A DNA stretch of 51,994 bases. It comes from DATJFH01 sp035495815. Lineage in GTDB: Bacteria > Acidobacteriota > Terriglobia > Bryobacterales > Bryobacteraceae. The notes under the pieces are model-generated. The model saw only the letters and a program-made list of their open reading frames with translations, had not been told where the DNA came from and did not search any database. Where the stretch lies: the NCBI GenBank assembly GCA_035495815.1, contig DATJFH010000195.1, forward strand, positions 1 to 51,994. Direction: 5' to 3'. The position numbers were made by a program, and so were the translations under genes. Position 1 is the first letter of the stretch, and every line of letters starts with the position of its first letter. Of this stretch, positions 42,173 to 48,693 are shown one piece after another.

Positions 42173-43111
42173 ATGTCTGTTGAGTACAAGATCAGGTTCG
42201 GAAAAGACGGTGTCACGATAACACCGGGCGCGGGGGTGACCCCCCGCCGGAAAGAACGAACGTCCGCAGGGGCTGCAACGTTCTCCAAAATGTTGGGCGC
42301 CACCTCCGAGGCGGGAGAGGGGGGAGGCGACTTCGAAGACGACCCGGGCCCCGGTTCAGGCGGTCCCGGCTCGGGATGCGCCTCCGTCATCGGCCCGCTC
42401 GTCTTCTGCAACAGGGCGGCCGCGGAGGCGGGTGAGGGTGGAAACGATTTCGAGGATGATCCGGGACCAGGCTCGGGTGGGCCCGGCTCGGGAAAGGTCG
42501 TCGTGATCGGTCCCCTGATCTTCTGCCCATGTGGCGGCAGGTCATCCAGCAAGCCGAAGAAAGACCCGGCCAAGCCGAAAACAGAGACGAATTACAGCAC
42601 ATTGGGAGCGGAAAGCACGGAGTCCAGCGCGGTTAAAAGTTTCCAAATGGAGCGGCAGAAAGAGAGGAATTGGTGCTGGGCGGCCGTCACGGTTAGCGTG
42701 GACCGTTATTTCGGGGCCACGTCGCTGGACTTGGAGCAATGCGAGCTCGCCGGAAAGATGTTCCGCGCCGGCGTCTGCGGCAATGAGAAGCATTTCAACA
42801 AGCCCAGAAAGCTGCAGGACGCCCTGAGGCTGGTCGACAACCTGAAGAACCAGCCGTTGAACGGCCCCCTGCGGTTCGAGGCTCTCCGCCATGAGATCAG
42901 CTCCAACCGGCCGGTGTGCGCACGGATCCAGTGGAGGGGTGGCGGCGCTCATTTCATCGTGATCGACGGCTGCACGGAGTTTGATTCGGGCTTCCGGCAG
43001 GTGCACATCCAGGATCCGGATTCGGGTCCGGGCGTCGTGTCGTACGACGAACTGGCATACGACTATCGGTTCCAGGGAGAGTGGAGCCACTCGTTCCTGT
43101 TGAAGGCCTGA
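42173..43111 (+). CDS. Papain-like cysteine peptidase with a duplicated Gly/Pro/acidic N-terminal segment
   Basis: A 312-residue protein. The C-terminal half (about 155-312) is a papain-fold peptidase of the AvrRpt2/C70-like type (PF12385-like): Cys168 in RNWCWAAVTVSVD, His260 in GGGAHFIVIDG and a probable Asp281 in HIQDPDSG. The N-terminal half holds two 34-residue repeats, residues 46-79 and 85-118. Each runs from EAGEGG through DFEDDPGPGSGGPGSG to VIGPLxFC and ends in cysteine. A basic linker (121-140) separates them from the peptidase. No Sec signal is seen. The repeats may be a prodomain, an autoprocessing site or a modified peptide. AAGGAG precedes the ATG. It is the third gene of the sigma-kinase operon. 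Confidence 0.8.
   Translation: MSVEYKIRFGKDGVTITPGAGVTPRRKERTSAGAATFSKMLGATSEAGEGGGDFEDDPGPGSGGPGSGCASVIGPLVFCNRAAAEAGEGGNDFEDDPGPGSGGPGSGKVVVIGPLIFCPCGGRSSSKPKKDPAKPKTETNYSTLGAESTESSAVKSFQMERQKERNWCWAAVTVSVDRYFGATSLDLEQCELAGKMFRAGVCGNEKHFNKPRKLQDALRLVDNLKNQPLNGPLRFEALRHEISSNRPVCARIQWRGGGAHFIVIDGCTEFDSGFRQVHIQDPDSGPGVVSYDELAYDYRFQGEWSHSFLLKA
42308..42526 (+). repeat. Two imperfect 102-bp in-gene repeats (34 residues each)
   Basis: Repeat 1 spans 42308-42409 and repeat 2 spans 42425-42526, offset by 117 bp. They encode nearly the same peptide, differing mainly at residues after PGSG (CAS versus KVV) and at V/I before FC. Third codon positions differ often (for example GACGACCCG versus GATGATCCG). 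The peptide is therefore conserved by selection and the copies are not freshly duplicated. Confidence 0.85.
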
Positions 43112-43126
43112 CAAGGAGAATCGAAA

Positions 43127-43714
43127 ATGCAATTCACCAAAAGTGTTCCCCCAGAACGAGCGCAGCTGGCTTTTTTCACTGGGCTCCCCAACTTCCTCGA
43201 GGGCATCGAGGCTATCGACGACCTGGGCGACATACTCACTGGTCTTCCTCCCGAGTATGATCCGCTCGAAATCCATACGCTGGGGCTGCAGGACCTGGCC
43301 GGCGCCGCGGGAATCGCCGCCGCCGAGCATGCTGGATGGCGATTCATGGCGGGTGGCGCGCTGACCCAGCCCATCGCCGGCGACGTGACTGTGCCCCCTT
43401 TCAACCGGCCCCCAAAGCTGATCAGTCTCATGCACGGACCGCAGGTTCCGGAGTTCCTGCATATCGCGTACAGCCTCATGTCGCGCCTGGAGGCACAGCC
43501 CAACCGGTTGGACACTTACGAACTGCGCATCTTGAGCGTTCCGGGACTGCTGGTCGAAGCGTTCTGGCTGAAAACGCCCGACGTGGAGACAGACCTGGTG
43601 GTTCCCTACCGGAATCTTGTAAGTGAGCTCGAAGGAAAGCCGGTCTTCACGATGACGGAGTTCTTGAGCATCGTCAAACCGCTGGCGGCAGAGCGGCTGC
43701 AATTCGACGATTAG
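43127..43714 (+). CDS. Protein of unknown function linked to the papain-like peptidase
   Basis: A 195-residue soluble protein with no signal peptide or membrane segment; I do not recognise the family. It begins with MQFTKSVPPERAQLAFFTGL, has an Ala/Gly-rich helical part (LQDLAGAAGIAAAEHAGWRF) and a mixed alpha/beta C-terminal part (LRILSVPGLLVEAFWLKTPD). A strong Shine-Dalgarno, AAGGAG, precedes the ATG, 15 bp after the peptidase stop. It is the last gene of the operon and is followed by a GC hairpin. The tight pairing suggests a peptidase inhibitor, chaperone or substrate, but this is inference. Confidence 0.6.
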   Translation: MQFTKSVPPERAQLAFFTGLPNFLEGIEAIDDLGDILTGLPPEYDPLEIHTLGLQDLAGAAGIAAAEHAGWRFMAGGALTQPIAGDVTVPPFNRPPKLISLMHGPQVPEFLHIAYSLMSRLEAQPNRLDTYELRILSVPGLLVEAFWLKTPDVETDLVVPYRNLVSELEGKPVFTMTEFLSIVKPLAAERLQFDD

Positions 43715-43728
43715 CGCGATCCTAAGCG

Positions 43729-43752
43729 GCCCGGGCAGGCGCCGCCCCGGGC
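43729..43752 (+). terminator. GC-rich hairpin after the sigma-kinase-peptidase operon
   Basis: Arms GCCCGGG (43729-43735) and CCCGGGC (43746-43752) with a 10-nt loop, 14 nt after the stop of the unknown partner gene. The stem is strong but no U-tract follows, so termination may be imperfect. Confidence 0.45.
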
Positions 43753-43779
43753 TGGCTGATCGATTGCACGGCGAATCGC

Positions 43780-44244
43780 GTGAAGTACGCATGGAACCTC
43801 GCGATCTTGATCCAACTGGCCGCCGCGGTCTGCTCGGCTCAGCCGCATCCGCATACGTACGTCGGCGACATTGTAAACGCTAACTGCATGCAGGCTGCAA
43901 AGATAGTGAACAGAAACTCCCGCGGATACGTCCCTCCCGGCGTGAATGCGTTTAACGGTAGCCAGCAGGAAATCCTGAACACGCCGGGCATGAGGAATTC
44001 GATCCTCCGGCATTGTTCGGTCAATCCGGGAACAACCGCGTTCGGATTACTCATGGACGACGGCAATTTTTTCAAATTGAACGAAAAGGGCAACTTCGAG
44101 GTAATCTCTCAGACCACGAGCGCCGTCCGGAGAATCAGGGTGGTCATCACCGGCTTCGTCGACCGCGAGCATCTGAACGTTCAGACGCTTTCGATATTCA
44201 AGGACAAGCTGCGCGTGCGGGAGTCAGACCCCGCCGCGAGGTAG
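43780..44244 (+). CDS. Small exported protein of unknown function
   Basis: A 154-residue protein with a Sec signal (MKYAWNLAILIQLAAAVCSAQ). The mature part starts HPHTYVGDIVNANCMQAAKI, with two cysteines (NANCMQ and RHCSVN) that could form a disulfide or bind metal. A C-terminal beta-rich stretch (RRIRVVITGFVDREHLNVQT) follows. This layout resembles small secreted acidobacterial proteins of unknown function. The start is GTG at 43780 with no clear Shine-Dalgarno. It lies between the operon hairpin and ku. Confidence 0.65.
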   Translation: MKYAWNLAILIQLAAAVCSAQPHPHTYVGDIVNANCMQAAKIVNRNSRGYVPPGVNAFNGSQQEILNTPGMRNSILRHCSVNPGTTAFGLLMDDGNFFKLNEKGNFEVISQTTSAVRRIRVVITGFVDREHLNVQTLSIFKDKLRVRESDPAAR

Positions 44245-44254
44245 CGCACTTCTC

Positions 44255-45073
44255 ATGCCTGCCACCGTCTGGAAGGGTTACATCAGCTTCGGCCTGGTTT
44301 CGATTCCGGTACGGCTATACAGCGGGGCCCGCGCAAAGACGGTCGGCTTCCACCTGCTCCACAAGAAGGACAACTCGCGCGTGCGGGAGGTGATGTACTG
44401 CGCGGCGGAGGACAAGCCGGTTTCCCGAGCCGATCTGATCAAGGGTTTCGAATACAAGCCGGGCCGGTACGCCGTTGTTACTCCCGAAGAGATCAGGAAG
44501 GTGGCTCCGAGGACACAAACGGTGATGGAGATTCTCCAATTCGTAGAGGGAGATCAGATCGATCCGATTTTCTTCGAGAGCTCGTACTATGTGGCGCCGG
44601 ATTCCAACGGCGGGAAGCCCTACGCGCTGCTGCTCGAGGCGCTCCGTGAGAGCAAGTACGACGGCGTAGCGAAGCTGACGATGCACGGCCGGGAGCACGT
44701 CGTCATTCTGCGGCCATCGCCCCGCGGCATCATGCTCCACACCATGTTTTATGTGGATGAGGTTCGGCAGGTGCCGGAATTCGAGCCGCATGGGAACCCG
44801 GTCAACCAGAAAGAGCTGAAGCTGGCGAAAACGCTGATCGACTCCCTGGTCGAGGATTTTCATCCCGAAAAGTACAAGGACGCCTACCGGGAAAACCTGA
44901 GGAAGTTAATCGACGCGAAGGTGAAAGGCAAGGAAGTTAAGGTCCCGCCGGCACCGAAAGAGGCGCGGGTGGTCGATATCATGGAGGCGCTGAGAGAGAG
45001 TCTTGCCAGGAAGAAACCGGTCCAGGCTGAGCGCACACGGGCTGGAAAAACTCCTTCCAGAAAAAGGGCCTGA
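44255..45073 (+). CDS. ku: Ku protein (bacterial non-homologous end joining)
   Basis: A 272-residue bacterial Ku homodimer subunit that threads onto broken DNA ends and recruits ligase D. The start MPATVWKGYISFGLVSIPVR is diagnostic, followed by the beta-barrel/bridge region (FHLLHKKDNSRVREVMYCAA, GFEYKPGRYAVVT, FESSYYVAPDSNGGKPYALL). The C-terminus is basic (KKPVQAERTRAGKTPSRKRA), as in many Ku proteins, where the tail binds DNA. No ligD is in the window. It follows the small exported gene by 10 bp, but an operon with it is doubtful functionally. Confidence 0.96.
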   Translation: MPATVWKGYISFGLVSIPVRLYSGARAKTVGFHLLHKKDNSRVREVMYCAAEDKPVSRADLIKGFEYKPGRYAVVTPEEIRKVAPRTQTVMEILQFVEGDQIDPIFFESSYYVAPDSNGGKPYALLLEALRESKYDGVAKLTMHGREHVVILRPSPRGIMLHTMFYVDEVRQVPEFEPHGNPVNQKELKLAKTLIDSLVEDFHPEKYKDAYRENLRKLIDAKVKGKEVKVPPAPKEARVVDIMEALRESLARKKPVQAERTRAGKTPSRKRA

Positions 45074-45096
45074 CACCGCCGGTTTCCCCGATCCGC

Positions 45097-45102
45097 TAGA
45101 AT
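45097..45102 (+). promoter_or_regulatory. Candidate -10 element (TAGAAT) of tRNA-Ser
   Basis: TAGAAT ends 6 nt before the first base of the mature tRNA at 45109, where transcription would be expected to start. CTGACA lies at 45070-45075, but with a 21-bp spacer, longer than normal. Confidence 0.4.
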
Positions 45103-45108
45103 GAGATT

Positions 45109-45198
45109 GGAGGAATGGGTGAGTGGTTGAAACCGGCGGTCTTGAAAACCGTTGACGGGGAAACTCGTCCGGGGGTTCGAATCCCTCTTCCTCCGCCA
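45109..45198 (+). tRNA. tRNA-Ser (anticodon UGA)
   Basis: A 90-nt class II tRNA. The acceptor stem pairs GGAGGAA (45109-45115) with TTCCTCC (45188-45194), then discriminator G and an encoded CCA (45196-45198). The anticodon arm is GCGGT-CTTGAAA-ACCGT, with TGA at 45143-45145. A long variable arm, ACGGG-GAAA-CTCGT, is typical of serine tRNAs. The T-loop is GGTTCGAATC. It reads UCA and related codons. Confidence 0.97.
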
Positions 45199-45222
45199 TC
45201 TATCTTGCCCGCACGAGCGCCG

Positions 45223-45244
45223 AGGCGCTGTGAACACAGCGCCT
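45223..45244. terminator. Perfect hairpin between tRNA-Ser and the convergent NYN gene
   Basis: AGGCGCTGTG (45223-45232) and CACAGCGCCT (45235-45244) are perfect complements, separated by AA. The practical form is a 9-bp stem with a 4-nt loop. It lies 24 nt after the tRNA and 30 nt past the NYN gene stop, so it can end both transcripts. There is no U-tract on either side. Confidence 0.6.
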
Positions 45245-45274
45245 ATCCCAGCCATTGAGTGATCCACACTTCAT

Positions 45275-46558
45275 TTACTCTGTCGTTTTCTTCCGCGGAC
45301 TTCTGCGGCGGGGCGCCGGAGAGGATTCATCGGTAGCCTTCTTCCGCGGAGATCGCTTGGGTTTCGGACTCCGCGCCGTGGGTTGACCGGCCACCACCGG
45401 CTGCGGCTCGTCCTCCGGCTGCTCGTCGGCAATGGGCTCCGGTTCCGGCGCCGGAACGGCTGGAGGATGGAACTCCGGTCCCAGATGGACCAGTAGCCCG
45501 CTCTCTTCCTGCGGTTCCACCCTCACCAGCAGCTTATCCTGGGCATAGTTCAGGAATTCGCTGAACTCCTGGAAGCCGTAACTCTTCCAGTCGAAATTCG
45601 GCTGTTCCGCCTTGACCCACTCCGCCAGCGTGTCGCCAGAGCAGCCTTCGTCCATCTCGATCCGGTGCGATTCCAGAACGTCGCGCAAAATCGGGATCGC
45701 CTGCTCCGGCTTGGCGGCCGCCTTCTCGGGCTCCGCCGAATCCTTGCGGGAGATCATGTACCGGCCTTCGCCGCCGGTCACGTTCACCATGCCGTTCCGC
45801 TTCAGCTTCTCCACGAAATCGCTGAACGAGCCCGACCCGTAGGCCTTCTCGTTGAAGGTCGAATCGAGCTGCAGCATGGTGGATTTCAGCAGTCCCAGCT
45901 GCGGCCGCACTTCGCGGCGCTCGAGCACCTGCAGCGCGCGCTCGACCAGCGGCATGGCCAGCGCCAGATCGAGCGGCGCCGGGCGACGGTTCGGCCCCCG
46001 CCCCCCCGGGGCGCCCTGGCTCTGATGGCCGCCGTGGGCAGGCGCCGCTGCCTGCTGATGCGGCTGATGCTGGGGCCGCGGAGCGCGCTGCGGCTCGTCG
46101 AGCAGGGACTCATAGCTGACAAATTCGTGGCAATTCTTCTGCAGAATCGTGCTCGTGAACGCGCGGCCTCCCACCACGAAGATGATCTTGTTATAAGTTT
46201 TCAGCTTGTTGACCAGCGCGATGAAGTCGCTGTCGCCGCTGACGATGGCGAACGCGTTGATATGGTCGTGCGTGAACGCCATCTCCAGCGCATCCAGCGC
46301 CAGGTTGATGTCGGCCCCGTTCTTGTCTCCGCGCGGTGAAGGGTCCCGCTGGACCATTTGGACGGCATGCTCGGACAATTGCCTTGTCGAGCTTTCCTGC
46401 CGGCCCCAGTTTGCGTACGCAATCTTGGTGACAATCTCTCCGCGCTCTTTGAGAGCGTCCAAAACGGCCGAGACGTCGAATTCTCTTTGCAGCGTCGACT
46501 TGACGCCAATCTCGATGTTGTCGAAGTCGATGAACACCGCAATCTTTAGTGGTTCCAT
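45275..46558 (-). CDS. NYN-domain protein with two LOTUS (OST-HTH) domains
   Basis: A 427-residue protein. Residues 4-155 are a NYN (PIN-like) nuclease domain with acidic residues Asp11, Asp13 (FIDFDN), Asp83 (GADINLALDALE) and Asp109/Asp111 (SGDSDFIALV). A Gln/His/Gly/Pro linker follows. LOTUS domain 1 spans about 198-270 and LOTUS domain 2 about 286-360 (FQEFSEFLNYAQDKLLVRVE). The tail (365-427) is Pro/Glu then strongly basic, with SPKPKRSPRKK and RRSPRKK. The order matches MARF1/LabA-type proteins, implying RNA binding with possible cleavage. It starts 14 bp after the B12-subunit gene and so shares the mutase transcript. Confidence 0.9.
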   Translation of the reverse strand: MEPLKIAVFIDFDNIEIGVKSTLQREFDVSAVLDALKERGEIVTKIAYANWGRQESSTRQLSEHAVQMVQRDPSPRGDKNGADINLALDALEMAFTHDHINAFAIVSGDSDFIALVNKLKTYNKIIFVVGGRAFTSTILQKNCHEFVSYESLLDEPQRAPRPQHQPHQQAAAPAHGGHQSQGAPGGRGPNRRPAPLDLALAMPLVERALQVLERREVRPQLGLLKSTMLQLDSTFNEKAYGSGSFSDFVEKLKRNGMVNVTGGEGRYMISRKDSAEPEKAAAKPEQAIPILRDVLESHRIEMDEGCSGDTLAEWVKAEQPNFDWKSYGFQEFSEFLNYAQDKLLVRVEPQEESGLLVHLGPEFHPPAVPAPEPEPIADEQPEDEPQPVVAGQPTARSPKPKRSPRKKATDESSPAPRRRSPRKKTTE

Positions 46559-46572
46559 TAAATTACAATTCC

Positions 46573-46986
46573 TCAGTTTTCTTTCGAGACTTTCTGCGCA
46601 ACGCTCGACCTGATGAAATCGACGATCTGGTCGAGCGAAGCGCCCGGCTGAAATACGGCAGCCACGCCCTGCGCCTTCAGCATTTCCGCGTCCTGGTCGG
46701 GGACGATCCCTCCCACCACCACCACCACATCGGTCATATCCTTCTCCCGGAGCAACTCCATCACGCGCGGCACGATGGCGTTGTGCGCTCCCGAGAGAAT
46801 CGACAGCCCGATCACCTGCGCATCCTCTTGCAGCGCCGCATTCACGATCATCTCCGGCGTCTGCCGAAGGCCGGTGTAGATGACCTCCATCCCGGCGTCC
46901 CGCAACGCGCGGGCGATCACCTTGGCGCCCCGGTCGTGTCCGTCCAGACCCGGCTTGGCCACCAACACTCGGATGGGATTACTCAT
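46573..46986 (-). CDS. Cobalamin-binding small subunit of an acyl-CoA mutase
   Basis: A 137-residue B12-binding domain protein. The base-off/His-on motif DxHxxG is Asp15-Gly-His17-Asp-Arg-Gly20, followed by GLSILSGAHN (Ser-x-Leu) and VVVGGIVPDQD (GG). It equals the C-terminal domain of methylmalonyl-CoA mutase encoded as a separate gene, as in isobutyryl-CoA mutase (IcmB) and archaeal-type mutases. It lies 38 bp downstream of the catalytic subunit and 14 bp upstream of the NYN gene. Confidence 0.93.
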   Translation of the reverse strand: MSNPIRVLVAKPGLDGHDRGAKVIARALRDAGMEVIYTGLRQTPEMIVNAALQEDAQVIGLSILSGAHNAIVPRVMELLREKDMTDVVVVVGGIVPDQDAEMLKAQGVAAVFQPGASLDQIVDFIRSSVAQKVSKEN

Positions 46987-47024
46987 TGAATACCAAATAT
47001 CAGTTAAGGAGCGGCGCTTCCCCG

Positions 47025-48611
47025 TCAGATCGTGCTCGATTCCTGCCAGGAGCCGAACACATCTCGCAGAGCATTACAGATTTCACCCAGCGTCGCGTAT
47101 GCACGGACTGCGTCCAGAATGTACGGCATGGTGTTCTCCGTACCCTGAGCCGCCCGCCTGAGGCCGTCTAAAGACCGGGTCACCCGCGGCCCGTCCCGCC
47201 TCTTCCGCAACGCCGCCAGTTTCGCTACCTGACGTTCGTGCGCTTTCTGATCGATCTGGAGGATCTCGATGGGTTCCTCGTCACCCGACGTGAACGCATT
47301 GACACCCACGATAATCTTATCACCAGTTTCAACCTCGCGCTGGTAGCGGTAGCTGGCGTCGGCGATCTCCCGCTGCGGGAAGCCCTGTTCGATGGCGGCA
47401 ATCATGCCACCCATCTCGTCGATGCGCCGGATATATTCGAGCGCCGCCTGTCCGGACGCTTCGGTCATGTGCTCGAGGAAATAGCTGCCGCCGAGCGGGT
47501 CCGACGTCGCGGCGACTCCGCTCTCATAAGCGATCACCTGCTGCGTGCGCAGCGCGATCGTGACCGCGTGCTCGCTCGGCAGCGCGTACGCCTCATCGAG
47601 CGAGTTGGTGTGCAGCGACTGCGCACCGCCGAGCACCGCCGCCATGGCCTGCAGGGAAGTGCGGACGATATTGTTCTGCGGCTGCTGCCAGGTAAGCGAG
47701 CATCCCGCCGTCTGGGCGTGGAATCGCAGCTTGAGGCTGCGCTCGGCCCTGGCGCCGAAGCGGTCCCGCATCAGATGCGCCCACAGCTGGCGCGCCGCCC
47801 GGTACTTGGCGATCTCTTCGAAGAAGTCGTTATGCGCGTTGAAGAAGAAGCTGAGCCGGGGGGCGAACTCGTCGATGTCGAGCCCGCGGGCGAGCGCCCA
47901 CTCCACGTATTCCACGCCGTCCCGCAGCGTGAAGGCCAGCTCCTGGACGGCCGTGGATCCTGCTTCGCGTATGTGATACCCGGAGATCGAAATCGGGTTG
48001 AAGCGCGGCGTATGGCGCGCGCCGAATTCGATGGTGTCGGTCACCAGCCGCATCGACGGGCGCGGCGGATAGATGAACTCCTTCTGGGCGATATACTCCT
48101 TGAGAATGTCGTTCTGCAGCGTGCCCGACAGCTTCGCCCAGTCGACGCCCTGCTGCTCGGCGACGGCCAGGTACATGGCCCACAGGACCGCCGCCGGCGA
48201 ATTGATCGTCATCGAGATCGAAATCCTGTCGAGCGGCAGCCCGCGCAGCAGGATCTCCATGTCCTCGAGCGAGCTCACTCCGGCGCCGCATTTGCCGACC
48301 TCGCCTTCCGACATCGGATCGTCGGCGTCGTAACCCATCAGCGTAGGCAGATCGAAGGCGACCGAGAGCCCGGTCTGGCCCTGTTCCAGCAAATAATGGT
48401 AGCGGCGGTTGGTTTCCTCGGGCGTGGCGAACCCGGAGAACTGGCGCATTGTCCAGAGCTTGCCGCGATACATGTCGCGGTGAATCCCGCGCGTGTAGGG
48501 GAATTCGCCGGGAGGGGACAGTTCCCCGGGAGGGGGCGCCTCGTAGAACGGCTCGACTTCGACTCCACTGATCGTGGTGAAGCGCCGCTCCGAAAGGCTG
48601 GTCTTGCTCAT
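47025..48611 (-). CDS. Acyl-CoA mutase large subunit (methylmalonyl-CoA mutase family; isobutyryl-CoA-mutase-like)
   Basis: A 528-residue TIM-barrel catalytic subunit of a B12-dependent acyl-CoA mutase, lacking the B12 domain, which is the next gene. Family blocks include MYRGKLWTMRQFSGFATPEE, GLSVAFDLPT, NDILKEYIAQKEFIYPP, ISISGYHIREAG (His213) and HAQTAGCSLTWQQPQNNIVR. At the positions of methylmalonyl-CoA mutase Tyr89 and Arg207, which grip the substrate carboxylate, this protein has Phe58 (RQFSGF) and Gln176 (YIAQKEF). Those are the residues of isobutyryl-CoA mutase. An isobutyryl/n-butyryl-CoA (or similar branched acyl) substrate is therefore more likely than methylmalonyl-CoA. No fused G-protein chaperone is present. 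Confidence 0.88.
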   Translation of the reverse strand: MSKTSLSERRFTTISGVEVEPFYEAPPPGELSPPGEFPYTRGIHRDMYRGKLWTMRQFSGFATPEETNRRYHYLLEQGQTGLSVAFDLPTLMGYDADDPMSEGEVGKCGAGVSSLEDMEILLRGLPLDRISISMTINSPAAVLWAMYLAVAEQQGVDWAKLSGTLQNDILKEYIAQKEFIYPPRPSMRLVTDTIEFGARHTPRFNPISISGYHIREAGSTAVQELAFTLRDGVEYVEWALARGLDIDEFAPRLSFFFNAHNDFFEEIAKYRAARQLWAHLMRDRFGARAERSLKLRFHAQTAGCSLTWQQPQNNIVRTSLQAMAAVLGGAQSLHTNSLDEAYALPSEHAVTIALRTQQVIAYESGVAATSDPLGGSYFLEHMTEASGQAALEYIRRIDEMGGMIAAIEQGFPQREIADASYRYQREVETGDKIIVGVNAFTSGDEEPIEILQIDQKAHERQVAKLAALRKRRDGPRVTRSLDGLRRAAQGTENTMPYILDAVRAYATLGEICNALRDVFGSWQESSTI

Positions 48612-48680
48612 CTGCCACTAATTTATCAGTTTAAAGCCCCACCGCGATCGCCCCTGGCGGTGTCACACGCCGCAATGAAC

Positions 48681-48686
48681 TAGAAT
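48681..48686 (+). promoter_or_regulatory. Candidate -10 element (TAGAAT), 7 nt before the DUF1080 start
   Basis: TAGAAT precedes the ATG at 48694 by 7 nt. The AGGAG in between is only one base from the ATG, too close to act as a Shine-Dalgarno. This fits a leaderless transcript. Confidence 0.35.
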
Positions 48687-48693
48687 CAGGAGC

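Noticed and set aside
42542..43792. 416-codon antisense frame over the papain-like peptidase and its partner
   Set aside because: Both plus-strand genes have strong Shine-Dalgarno sites and motifs; the antisense product has no recognisable feature.
47238..48683. 481-codon antisense frame over the mutase large subunit
   Set aside because: Shadow of a highly conserved enzyme; composition is Arg/Asp/Gly-rich with no family match.
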